The position numbers and the translations under genes were made by a program. This document shows positions 56,417 to 64,000 of a DNA stretch of 64,000 nt, piece by piece. The notes beneath the pieces were generated by a model. It was given only the letters and a program-made list of their open reading frames with translations, was not told the DNA's origin and ran no database searches. The number at the start of each line of letters is the position of its first letter. Within the stretch, counting starts at the first letter, position 1. The stretch is from CAVOAK01 sp965217615 (lineage in GTDB: Bacteria > Pseudomonadota > Alphaproteobacteria > UBA8366 > CAVOAK01): contig CBDCIT010000016.1 of NCBI GenBank assembly GCA_965217615.1, positions 1 to 64,000 on the forward strand, written 5' to 3'.

Positions 56417-57409
56417 ATGGCGGTATCGAGCAGGCGACAGCAAAACGCTTCGGCAAGTGCAGAGTCGGCGTCGCCTGTGCTGGTCATGGCGGGGCCGACA
56501 GCGAGCGGCAAATCTGCGCTTGCACTAGCCGTTGCGGAGGCGTTCGAGGGAACCATCATCAATGCGGACAGCGTGCAGGTGTATGTCGAGTTGTTAATTC
56601 TCAGCAACCGACCGTCGGTGGAAGACGAGGCGCGCGCGCCGCATCGACTGTTCGGAACGCTTGCCGCGAGCGATGAGTGTTCTGCTGCACGTTGGTGTGC
56701 ATTGGCGCTTGCCGAGATTTCCGCGGCGCACGATGGCGGACGGCTGCCGATCGTTGTCGGCGGTACCGGCCTGTATCTCAAGGCATTGCTCGAAGGGTTG
56801 TCGCCGATACCCGATGTGCCAGCCGAGCTCAGATCGCGCCTGAAACAGCGTCTTTGCGAAGAAGGATCGGCGGCGCTTCACGCGGAACTAGCGCGGCGCG
56901 ATCCGGCCGCCGCCAAACGCCTCAAGCCGGAAGACAGCCAGCGGGTGGTGCGGGCGCTTGAGGTGCTCGATGCGACGGGAAGCTCAATCACCGAGTTTCA
57001 ATTGCATTCGAAGGTTGCCCCCCCAGACCATCTGCGGTTCATGACCATCCTGCTCCAGCCGCCGCGAGTTGAACTCTACAGGAGGTGTGACAGCAGGATG
57101 GCCGGAATGGTGGAGGCGGGGGCTATCGATGAAGTCGGGCGCCTGCGCGCTGCAGATCTCGATCCGGGGTTGCCGATCATGAAGGCGCTGGGTGTGGTCG
57201 AGTTTGGGTCGTATCTCGATGGTTTGGCTCCGCTTGAGCGCGCGCTCACCGAAGCCCAGCAAGCGACACGGCGCTATGCAAAGCGGCAGACGACATGGTT
57301 TCGAACTCAGATCATTACGAATTTGGTAATAGACACGCAAGATTCGGAAAGTTCTAAGGAGAAAATCTTTTCGTTTATTCGTCAAAATATGTTGACCGCT
57401 GTCGGGTGA
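56417..57409 (+). CDS. miaA: tRNA dimethylallyltransferase MiaA
   Basis: The 330-residue enzyme adds the dimethylallyl group to A37 of tRNAs reading UNN codons. Walker A GPTASGKSALALAVA (about residues 24-38) leads, followed by IINADSVQVYVEL, the family's IVVGGTGLYLKALLEGLSPIP segment and the tRNA-binding RRYAKRQTTWFR near the end. The Asp in NADSxQxY is the catalytic base. Length is normal. Confidence 0.95.
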   Translation: MAVSSRRQQNASASAESASPVLVMAGPTASGKSALALAVAEAFEGTIINADSVQVYVELLILSNRPSVEDEARAPHRLFGTLAASDECSAARWCALALAEISAAHDGGRLPIVVGGTGLYLKALLEGLSPIPDVPAELRSRLKQRLCEEGSAALHAELARRDPAAAKRLKPEDSQRVVRALEVLDATGSSITEFQLHSKVAPPDHLRFMTILLQPPRVELYRRCDSRMAGMVEAGAIDEVGRLRAADLDPGLPIMKALGVVEFGSYLDGLAPLERALTEAQQATRRYAKRQTTWFRTQIITNLVIDTQDSESSKEKIFSFIRQNMLTAVG

Positions 57410-57429
57410 CCGCATATTGTCCGCAACTT

Positions 57430-57450
57430 CGCGGGCTTGGTTTGCCCGCG
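57430..57450 (+). terminator. Hairpin downstream of miaA
   Basis: CGCGGGC-TTGGTTT-GCCCGCG forms a 7-bp GC-rich stem 20 bp after the miaA stop, followed by TTATCGTTCT. A possible terminator, or part of the leader of ilvB. Confidence 0.55.
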
Positions 57451-57560
57451 TTATCGTTCTAAGCCGCCGGAACAGCAGCGCGAATAGCCCTGGGCAGTCG
57501 CCTCATGGGCGCGGTTTTGTTCGCAAAGTGTTGCGCCGGACGGGGTGAGAGGGTTTAGCG

Positions 57561-59321
57561 ATGGGACAGCGGCGGTTTAGTGGAGCAAAGATTGTCATCA
57601 AGGCCTTGCTTGACCAAGGCGTTGATGTCGTCTTCGGCTATCCGGGCGGTGCTGTCCTGCCGATCTACGACGAGCTGTTTAAGCAAAACGAGCTCCGGCA
57701 CATCCTCGTTCGTCATGAGCAGGGCGCTGCACATGCGGCGGAAGGATATGCGCGTTCGACAGGCAGAGTTGGGGTCTTGTTGGTCACCAGCGGCCCAGGC
57801 GCGACGAATGCCGTCACGGGCCTCACCGATGCGTTGATGGACAGCGTTCCCATCATCTGTTTGACAGGGCAAGTGCCCACGCACTTGATCGGCAATGATG
57901 CCTTTCAAGAGGCGGACACGGTTGGAATTACGCGTCCCTGTACGAAGCACAGCTATTTGGTAAAGGACGTGAACAAGCTCGGTGAAACGATCCACGAAGC
58001 GTTCTACGTTGCGCGGAGCGGCCGTCCGGGTCCGGTGGTCGTCGATCTGCCAAAGGATGTGCAGATGGCCGACGGATTGTATTCGGCGCCGACCAACGTC
58101 GGCCACAAGACGTACAAGCCGCAACTCAAAGGCGACATGAAAGCGATCGAACGCGCCGTGGACCTGATCGCAAACGCCAAACGCCCGATCATTTACGGCG
58201 GCGGCGGCATCATTAACTCGGGCACGCGGGCAAACAAGTTGTTTACGGAGTTTGTGCGCCTGACCGGGTCTCCCTGCACACTCACGCTCATGGGTCTTGG
58301 TGCGTTCCCGGCGTCCGACAAGCATTTCATCGGCATGTTAGGCATGCACGGAACCTACGAAGCCAATCTAGCGATGCATGATTGCGACGTCATGGTCAAC
58401 GTCGGTGCACGCTTCGATGACCGTGTGACGGGCCGGCTCGACGCATTCTCACCGGGCTCGACCAAGATCCATATCGATATCGACCCGTCCTCGATCAACA
58501 AGACGGTGCAGGTCGACACGCCGATTGTCGGCGATGCGGCCCACGTGCTCGATGAGATGATCAAGCTTTTGAAGAAGCGTCCGAAGCGGGTCAATTCAAA
58601 GGCGCGCAAGGCATGGTGGGATCAGATCGCCAAGTGGCAGTCGCGCGATTGCTACGCGTTTCGTTCTGACAAGAAGATCATCAAGCCACAATACGCAATA
58701 CAACGCCTGTATGAGCTGACACGAAACCACGAAACCTATATCACCACCGAAGTTGGCCAGCACCAGATGTGGGCGGCGCAGCTGTATAGCTTCGAGAAGC
58801 CTCTTCATTGGATGACATCGGGTGGGCTGGGCACCATGGGTTATGGCCTACCGGCGGCGATGGGCGTGCAGGCAGCACATCCCGATGCGCTCGTGATCGA
58901 TGTCGCGGGCGAGGCGTCTGTACTCATGAACATGCAGGAGATGTCGACGATTATGCAGTATAGGCTGCCCGTGAAGATCTTCATCGTTAACAACCGCTAC
59001 ATGGGCATGGTGCGTCAATGGCAGGAGTTGATGCATGGCGGCCGATACTCGGAGAGCTACATGGAGGCACTTCCCGACTTCGTTAAGCTTGCTGAGAGCT
59101 TTGGCGCTGCCGGATTGCGCGTAAGCAAGCCTTCGGAGGTCGACGATACGATTAAGGAGATGATCGCGATCGACCGCGCCGTCGTCGTCGACGTCGTTGT
59201 GGACCCCCATGAAAACTGCTTTCCGATGATTCCGTCGGGCGCGGCCCATAACGAAATTCTGCTTGGACCGGAAGACGAAGCAGAAGTGCCGGCGTCCGAA
59301 GACGGAATGGTCCTCGTTTAG
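57561..59321 (+). CDS. ilvB: Acetolactate synthase large subunit
   Basis: The 586-residue ThDP- and FAD-dependent enzyme makes acetolactate for valine and leucine (and acetohydroxybutyrate for isoleucine). Motifs: VFGYPGGAVLPIYDELF and HEQGAAHAAEGYARSTG (catalytic Glu region), QVPTHLIGNDAFQEADTVG, PGPVVVDLPKDVQ, and the ThDP-metal segment DVAGEASVLMNMQEM with NNRYMGMVRQWQEL. AGEAS replaces the GDGS of many enzymes, as is common in alphaproteobacterial homologues. It heads ilvB-ilvH-ilvC. Confidence 0.96.
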   Translation: MGQRRFSGAKIVIKALLDQGVDVVFGYPGGAVLPIYDELFKQNELRHILVRHEQGAAHAAEGYARSTGRVGVLLVTSGPGATNAVTGLTDALMDSVPIICLTGQVPTHLIGNDAFQEADTVGITRPCTKHSYLVKDVNKLGETIHEAFYVARSGRPGPVVVDLPKDVQMADGLYSAPTNVGHKTYKPQLKGDMKAIERAVDLIANAKRPIIYGGGGIINSGTRANKLFTEFVRLTGSPCTLTLMGLGAFPASDKHFIGMLGMHGTYEANLAMHDCDVMVNVGARFDDRVTGRLDAFSPGSTKIHIDIDPSSINKTVQVDTPIVGDAAHVLDEMIKLLKKRPKRVNSKARKAWWDQIAKWQSRDCYAFRSDKKIIKPQYAIQRLYELTRNHETYITTEVGQHQMWAAQLYSFEKPLHWMTSGGLGTMGYGLPAAMGVQAAHPDALVIDVAGEASVLMNMQEMSTIMQYRLPVKIFIVNNRYMGMVRQWQELMHGGRYSESYMEALPDFVKLAESFGAAGLRVSKPSEVDDTIKEMIAIDRAVVVDVVVDPHENCFPMIPSGAAHNEILLGPEDEAEVPASEDGMVLV

Positions 59322-59402
59322 ACATTACCGGCCTTACTCGCCGGGATATGCCAAGGACCGCCGCCCGTTCCGCTGCGGTGGTCGACGGAATGGAGTTGAG
59401 TG

Positions 59403-59906
59403 ATGGAGGATATTGAGCGTCATACGATCGCCGTACTCGTGGACAACGAACCAGGCGTATTGGCGCGTGTAATCGGGCTGTTCTCTGGTCGCGGCTACAA
59501 TATAGAAAGCCTAACAGTCTCTTCGGTAACCGAGGCGAAGGACGTATCGCGCATCACGGTCGTGACCACCGGAACGCCGAAGATCATCGCACAGATCAAG
59601 GCGCAACTTGACCGGCAGGTGCCAATTCATTCGGTCCACGACCTGACGGCGGATGGTCCGCATATCGAGCGCGAAATCGCACTCATAAAGGTTGTCGCGC
59701 GTGGGCCGAAACGCCATGAATCGTTGCGCATTGCCGATATATTCAGGGCTAACGTAGCCGATACGACGATTGGCTCATTTGTGTTTGCAATCGACGGCTC
59801 GTCGGAAAAAGTGGACGCATTCGTGCAGCTGATGCGGGCCCTCGGCAAAGTCGAGGTCGCGCGCAGCGGCGCAGTCGCAATTGCTCGTGGTGCGCATGCA
59901 CTGTAA
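59403..59906 (+). CDS. ilvH: Acetolactate synthase small (regulatory) subunit
   Basis: The 167-residue regulatory subunit has an N-terminal ACT domain (IAVLVDNEPGVLARVIGLFSGRGYNIESLTVSSV), which binds valine for feedback inhibition, and the C-terminal domain with ALIKVVARGPKRHESLRIADIF. A GTG one codon earlier (59400) is an alternative start. It is 80 bp downstream of ilvB and upstream of ilvC. Confidence 0.95.
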   Translation: MEDIERHTIAVLVDNEPGVLARVIGLFSGRGYNIESLTVSSVTEAKDVSRITVVTTGTPKIIAQIKAQLDRQVPIHSVHDLTADGPHIEREIALIKVVARGPKRHESLRIADIFRANVADTTIGSFVFAIDGSSEKVDAFVQLMRALGKVEVARSGAVAIARGAHAL

Positions 59907-59969
59907 AACGCGGCCACAACCGGCGTCCGGCGCGGCGCCGCATAGTATTTTCAGGAGGGAGAACTAGCC

Positions 59970-60989
59970 ATGCGCGTCTATTACGATCGGGACGCCGATG
60001 TAAATCTGGTTAAGACCAAAAAGATTGCTATCGTCGGATATGGCAGCCAGGGCCACGCTCACGCAAATAATCTGCGGGAGTCTGGGGTTGGTGAGGTGAT
60101 TGTGGCCCTTCGGCCCGAGTCTGGTTCGGCCAAGAAGGCAACCGATGCAGGGTTCAAGGTGATGGCGCTGGACGACGCGGCAAAATGGGCTGATATCGTG
60201 ATGATGTTGGCGCCTGACGAGGTTCAGCGCGATCTCTACGCGACGAGCTTACACGGCAACTTGAGAGGGGGTACCGCACTCGCATTTGCGCATGGCCTGA
60301 GCATACACTTCAACCTGATCGAGCCGCGCGACGACCTCGATATCTTCATGATCGCACCCAAGGGGCCCGGCCACACCGTGCGTTCCGAATACCAGCGCGG
60401 CGGCGGCGTGCCGTGTCTCATGGCGGTGCATCAAGACATTTCGGGAAACACCCAGGAAATAGCCTTATCTTACGCCAGTGCCATCGGTGGTGGGCGCGCG
60501 GGCATCATCGAAACGACGTTTCGTGAGGAGTGTGAAACCGACCTGTTTGGCGAGCAGGCTGTTCTGTGCGGCGGCATTACGGCGCTTATCCGGGCCGCCT
60601 ACGAAACCCTAACCGAGGCCGGATACGCACCGGAAATGGCCTATTTCGAATGTCTGCACGAGGTCAAACTGATTGTTGATCTTATCTATGAGGGCGGACT
60701 CGCCAATATGCGCTATTCGGTGTCGAACACGGCGGAGTACGGCGATTATGTAAGCGGTCCGCGTGTCATCAACGATGATACGAAGGCTGAGATGAAACGT
60801 ATCCTCGAAGACATTCAATCTGGAAAGTTCGTTCAGGGCTGGATGGAAGAATGCTCTGTTGGTCAACCGCGTCTGAAGGCTGAGCGTAGGCGCCACGCGG
60901 CGCATCCCGTCGAGGAGGTGGGCGAGCGCTTGCGGGCCATGATGCCATGGATCGCCGCCAACAAACTGGTCGATAAAACGAAGAATTGA
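59970..60989 (+). CDS. ilvC: Ketol-acid reductoisomerase (class I)
   Basis: The 339-residue NADPH-dependent enzyme isomerises and reduces acetolactate. Motifs: IVGYGSQGHAHANNLRESGV (Rossmann), APKGPGHTVRSEYQRGGGVP, and the Mg-binding, knotted domain with FREECETDLFGEQAVLCGG and YFECLHEVKLIVDLIYEGGLANMRYSVSNTAEYG. The ribosome-binding site AGGAGGGAG precedes ATG by ~8 bases. Length fits the short class I type. Confidence 0.97.
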   Translation: MRVYYDRDADVNLVKTKKIAIVGYGSQGHAHANNLRESGVGEVIVALRPESGSAKKATDAGFKVMALDDAAKWADIVMMLAPDEVQRDLYATSLHGNLRGGTALAFAHGLSIHFNLIEPRDDLDIFMIAPKGPGHTVRSEYQRGGGVPCLMAVHQDISGNTQEIALSYASAIGGGRAGIIETTFREECETDLFGEQAVLCGGITALIRAAYETLTEAGYAPEMAYFECLHEVKLIVDLIYEGGLANMRYSVSNTAEYGDYVSGPRVINDDTKAEMKRILEDIQSGKFVQGWMEECSVGQPRLKAERRRHAAHPVEEVGERLRAMMPWIAANKLVDKTKN

Positions 60990-61507
60990 CGAACGCCGTT
61001 GCAGATGCCACGGCGCCAAAACGAGCGGGCGTGCACCGGGGAATCAGCCGAACCCGCCCACCTAAGAATGGCGCGATAACAACTGTACAACTCAAAGTTT
61101 AGGGCTGCTGCGCCAAACAAAAAACGTTGCGGTTTAGGCGCAAAACGGCGTAGTTATAAGGTGTTGTGCAGTTTAATTTAGAGAATGCTCCGTTTCCGAG
61201 TTCTTTATTATTACAAAGTCAGTCATATTCGGCGGAGCATAAGTTGGGGTCAGGCGGAGTTGCGTTCTAATGCGGAACATTGGACTAGCCGAATCGCGCC
61301 GCTGTGCCTGGCATCCCAATGCTGCGCTTGGCGTTGGCGATTTTGCGAGATCAGAGGCGCCGATCTCCCACAAAGTTAGTCTGCTTACCGGGAAGCTCTT
61401 GGGTCGACTTAGTCGCCCCTGAATGCCTTTGCCGGATCGGCCTGTGCATTCCGGGGTAAGGACCAAGTGCATGGAAGATCCCCCGACTTAGCAGAGGAAT
61501 TTTGAAA
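60990..61507. other. Long region between ilvC and leuA
   Basis: About 500 bp without a supportable gene. Around 61100-61160 two segments containing TTTAGGCGCAAA-type sequence and CTGCGCCAAAC could pair. There may be a leader or terminator for leuA, but no short Leu-rich leader peptide was recognised. Confidence 0.4.
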
Positions 61508-63091
61508 ATGAGCGCAGGTAAGAAACGCACCAAAAAGACCGTCGCCGAAGACGAAGCCAACAGGGTCATTATATTTGATACGACCTTGCGGGATGGAGAG
61601 CAGTCACCAGGCTGTTCGATGAATCTCGAAGAAAAGCTGCGGATTGCCGGCATACTCCAGGAACTGCACGTCGATGTGATCGAAGCCGGTTTTCCGATAG
61701 CGTCGAATGGCGACTTTGAAGCTGTCGCAGCTATTTCAAAGCAGATAAAGGAAACCAAGGTCGCTGGCCTTGCGCGGGCTGGACGCAAAGACATAGACCG
61801 CGCTTGGGAAGCATTGCAGCACGCGAAACAGCCGCGCATCCACACGTTCCTCGCCACCAGCGACTTGCATATGAAGTACAAGTTGCAAATGGAGCCTGAG
61901 GCGGTGCACGGGGCACTTATCGACGCCGTTGGTCACGCCCGCAATCTATGCGATGACGTGGAGTGGAGCCCGGAGGACGCCACGCGTTCGGACCATGATT
62001 TCCTGTGCCGTTGCGTGGAGTCGGCGATCAAGGCTGGAGCATCGACGATCAATATTCCCGACACGGTTGGATATACCGTGCCCGGAGAGTTTTCGGCGCT
62101 CATCGCGATGCTCAGGGAGCGCGTGCCCAACATCGACAAGGCGGTGATCTCAGTTCACTGTCACAACGATCTGGGTTTGGCGGTGGCCAATTCGCTGGCA
62201 GCAATCGCTAGCGGTGCGCGTCAAGTTGAGTGCACCGTCAATGGTATTGGCGAGCGCGCCGGGAACACGGCGATGGAAGAGGTCGTCATGGCACTTAGGG
62301 TGCGCAAGGACGCGATGCCCTACCACACAAATATCCGGACGACCAACTTCACGCGCGCAAGTCACATGTTGTCCACGATCACAGGATTCTCGGTGCAGCC
62401 GAACAAGGCGATCGTTGGAGCCAACGCGTTTGCACACGAGGCTGGCATCCATCAGGACGGTGTTCTCAAGAACGCGCAGACTTATGAAATAATGACGCCG
62501 GAGTCGATTGGGCTGAAGACGTCGAACTTGGTGATGGGAAAACATTCGGGCCGTCATGCGTTCCGCAAGAAGCTGCAGGAACTCGGCTATGAAATCGGTG
62601 AGAATGCGCTCGAGGATGCATTCGCGCGCTTCAAGGATTTGGCCGACAAGAAGAAGGACGTCTTCGACGAGGACATTATTGCCCTGGTCGATGACGAAGT
62701 AATGCGGGCGAATGACCGCATTCGGTTTGTGTCGCTTCAAGTGGTCGCCGGCTCAAAGGGACCACAATCCGCAGAGCTTGAACTAGAGATCGATGGCGAG
62801 TTGATGGTGACAAAGGCGACCGGCGACGGGCCGGTTGACGCAACGTTCAATGCGGTCAAGAACTTGTGCCCGCATGACGCGAAGCTGCTGCTCTACCAAG
62901 TTCACGCGGTGACTGGTGGAACCGATGCCCAGGCCGAGGTAACAGTGCGGCTTGAGGAGAACGGCAAAACGGTGAATGGGCAGGGCGCCGATACCGACAC
63001 GCTTGTGGCTTCGGCGCGATCCTACATCCACGCGCTGAACAAGTTGTTCGTCAAACGCGAGAAAACTGCACCAACGGCGCTCTCGGCGTGA
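61508..63091 (+). CDS. leuA: 2-isopropylmalate synthase
   Basis: The ~527-residue enzyme catalyses the first committed step of leucine biosynthesis from 2-ketoisovalerate and acetyl-CoA. Motifs: FDTTLRDGEQSPGCSMNLEEK (metal/active site), the HCHNDLGLAVANSLAAIASGARQVECTVNGIGERAGN pair of signatures of the TIM barrel, and a C-terminal regulatory domain (DTDTLVASARSYIHALNKLF). The ATG at 61508 follows AGAGGA; a TTG in frame at 61502 is ignored. The gene precedes mreB. Confidence 0.95.
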   Translation: MSAGKKRTKKTVAEDEANRVIIFDTTLRDGEQSPGCSMNLEEKLRIAGILQELHVDVIEAGFPIASNGDFEAVAAISKQIKETKVAGLARAGRKDIDRAWEALQHAKQPRIHTFLATSDLHMKYKLQMEPEAVHGALIDAVGHARNLCDDVEWSPEDATRSDHDFLCRCVESAIKAGASTINIPDTVGYTVPGEFSALIAMLRERVPNIDKAVISVHCHNDLGLAVANSLAAIASGARQVECTVNGIGERAGNTAMEEVVMALRVRKDAMPYHTNIRTTNFTRASHMLSTITGFSVQPNKAIVGANAFAHEAGIHQDGVLKNAQTYEIMTPESIGLKTSNLVMGKHSGRHAFRKKLQELGYEIGENALEDAFARFKDLADKKKDVFDEDIIALVDDEVMRANDRIRFVSLQVVAGSKGPQSAELELEIDGELMVTKATGDGPVDATFNAVKNLCPHDAKLLLYQVHAVTGGTDAQAEVTVRLEENGKTVNGQGADTDTLVASARSYIHALNKLFVKREKTAPTALSA

Positions 63092-63161
63092 TCGTTGTGA
63101 ATATTGTTGCCGGTAATGCGAGCCGTGGCGGGTTCAAGATTGACAGGGTGAAGGTCTAAAG

Positions 63162-64000
63162 ATGTTCGCAAGACTTCTCGGTTTGCTGTCGGCCGATATG
63201 GCAATCGACCTTGGGACGGCCAATACCCTTGTCTACGTCCAGGGGCGCGGCATCGTGCTGAACGAGCCTTCGGTGGTCGCCATCGCCCAGGTGAAGGGAC
63301 GCAACCAGGTGCTGGCCGTGGGCGAAGAGGCGAAGATGATGCTGGGACGCACACCCGGAAACATTCAGGCAATCCGACCATTGCGCGATGGTGTCATCGC
63401 TGACTTCGACGTCGCCGAGGAGATGATCAAGCACTTCATCCGCAAGGTGCACAACCGGCGCAGTTTTGCCAGCCCGCAGGTCATCATCTGCGTTCCTTCG
63501 GGCTCGACGGCGGTGGAACGCCGTGCGATCCAGGAATCGGCCGAAAGCGCTGGCGCTCGCCGTGTCTTCTTGATCGAGGAGCCGATGGCGGCGGCGATCG
63601 GTGCCGGGCTGCCGGTCACCGAGCCCACCGGATCGATGGTCGTGGATGTCGGTGGTGGAACGACCGAAGTCGCCGTGCTGTCACTCGGCGGCATCGTCTA
63701 CTCGCGGTCGGTGCGGGTCGGTGGCGACAAGATGGACGAGGCGATCATCGCCTATATCCGGCGCAACTATAACCTGCTCGTCGGTGAAAGCAGTGCCGAG
63801 CGGATCAAGAAGCAGATTGGCTCGGCCTGTCCGCCAGAAGATGGCGACGGCGCGGTCATGGAGATCAAGGGCCGCGATCTCATGAATGGCGTTCCCAAGG
63901 AGCTGGTCATTAGCGAGCGGCAGATAGCGGAGAGCATGGCCGAGCCGGTCGGCGCCATCATCGAGACGGTCAAGGTGGCGTTGGAGAATACCGCGCCCGA
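63162..64000 (+). CDS. mreB: Rod-shape-determining protein MreB (5' part, runs off the window)
   Basis: The first 279 codons are present. MreB is the bacterial actin that directs lateral wall synthesis. Actin-fold motifs: IDLGTANTLVYVQGRGIVLNEPSVVAIA (phosphate 1), FLIEEPMAAAIGAGLPVTEPTGSMVVDVGGGTTEVAVLSLGGI (phosphate 2) and the segment KKQIGSACPPEDG. The N-terminus MFARLLGLLSADMA is the membrane-associating lead. It lies directly downstream of leuA, at an independent ATG. Confidence 0.97.
   Translation, partial: MFARLLGLLSADMAIDLGTANTLVYVQGRGIVLNEPSVVAIAQVKGRNQVLAVGEEAKMMLGRTPGNIQAIRPLRDGVIADFDVAEEMIKHFIRKVHNRRSFASPQVIICVPSGSTAVERRAIQESAESAGARRVFLIEEPMAAAIGAGLPVTEPTGSMVVDVGGGTTEVAVLSLGGIVYSRSVRVGGDKMDEAIIAYIRRNYNLLVGESSAERIKKQIGSACPPEDGDGAVMEIKGRDLMNGVPKELVISERQIAESMAEPVGAIIETVKVALENTAP

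Noticed and set aside
61080..61500. Possible leucine attenuator leader before leuA
   Set aside because: No short peptide with clustered Leu codons and no convincing alternative hairpins could be identified by eye.

Overview
The window looks like a chromosomal stretch of a high-GC alphaproteobacterium, most likely from the Rhodospirillales and their relatives (inference). Three things point there: a circularly permuted two-piece tmRNA gene, an alpha-type SspB beside it, and the core gene order hflK-hflC-DUF2065-degP, serB/miaA, ilvB-ilvH-ilvC, leuA, mreB. No rRNA, tRNA or CRISPR array was recognised by eye.

Layout. Positions 1-10.2 kb are accessory DNA: a repeated small-ORF cassette, an Ldh_2-family dehydrogenase, an IS1380 remnant, an HU protein, a complete IS21-family element and a metalloprotease-like lipoprotein. 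Positions 10.4-14 kb hold a GPP34-family protein, a STAS protein and CIRCE-groES-groEL. Positions 14-24.7 kb mix short repeats (two MITE-like families), two inverted copies of a proline-rich small gene, an NYN-LOTUS protein, a ZIP transporter, an IS1182 copy, a TTC38-like TPR protein, a PmtA-like methyltransferase and a predicted outer-membrane protein. Positions 24.7-41 kb are strongly eroded: a polyamine-binding-protein pseudogene, a VapBC pair, an IS21-derived miniature element, a huge repeat-rich surface protein gene broken by a frameshift, a group II intron and that miniature element, a frameshifted MalT-like LuxR regulator, and IS3, IS30-in-IS5 and SPOR-gene debris. From about 40.6 kb to the end lies mostly intact housekeeping DNA: sspB and ssrA, thyA and folA (separated by a second IS1182 copy), glutathione-dependent formaldehyde detoxification (frmA/frmB types), an HpcH/HpaI aldolase, a CAP-domain protein, the Mrp Fe-S carrier, the HflKC membrane protease regulator with DegP, an MFS transporter, serB, miaA, the branched-chain amino acid genes and the start of mreB.

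How the genes fit together. Protein quality control is well represented (GroESL under CIRCE/HrcA-type control, HflKC, DegP, and tmRNA next to SspB, its presumed tag-recognising ClpXP adaptor). thyA/folA form a folate-thymidylate pair, frmA/frmB a formaldehyde pathway, and ilvB/ilvH/ilvC/leuA the valine/leucine pathway.

The most notable signal is an ORF-less group II intron (26971-27853, minus strand) whose predicted splice sites rejoin the interrupted reading frame of the surface protein exactly. Two other points matter to the reader. Short repeats repeatedly mark breakpoints. Single-nucleotide frameshifts occur in many genes, including groES, so some apparent pseudogenes may be assembly errors.
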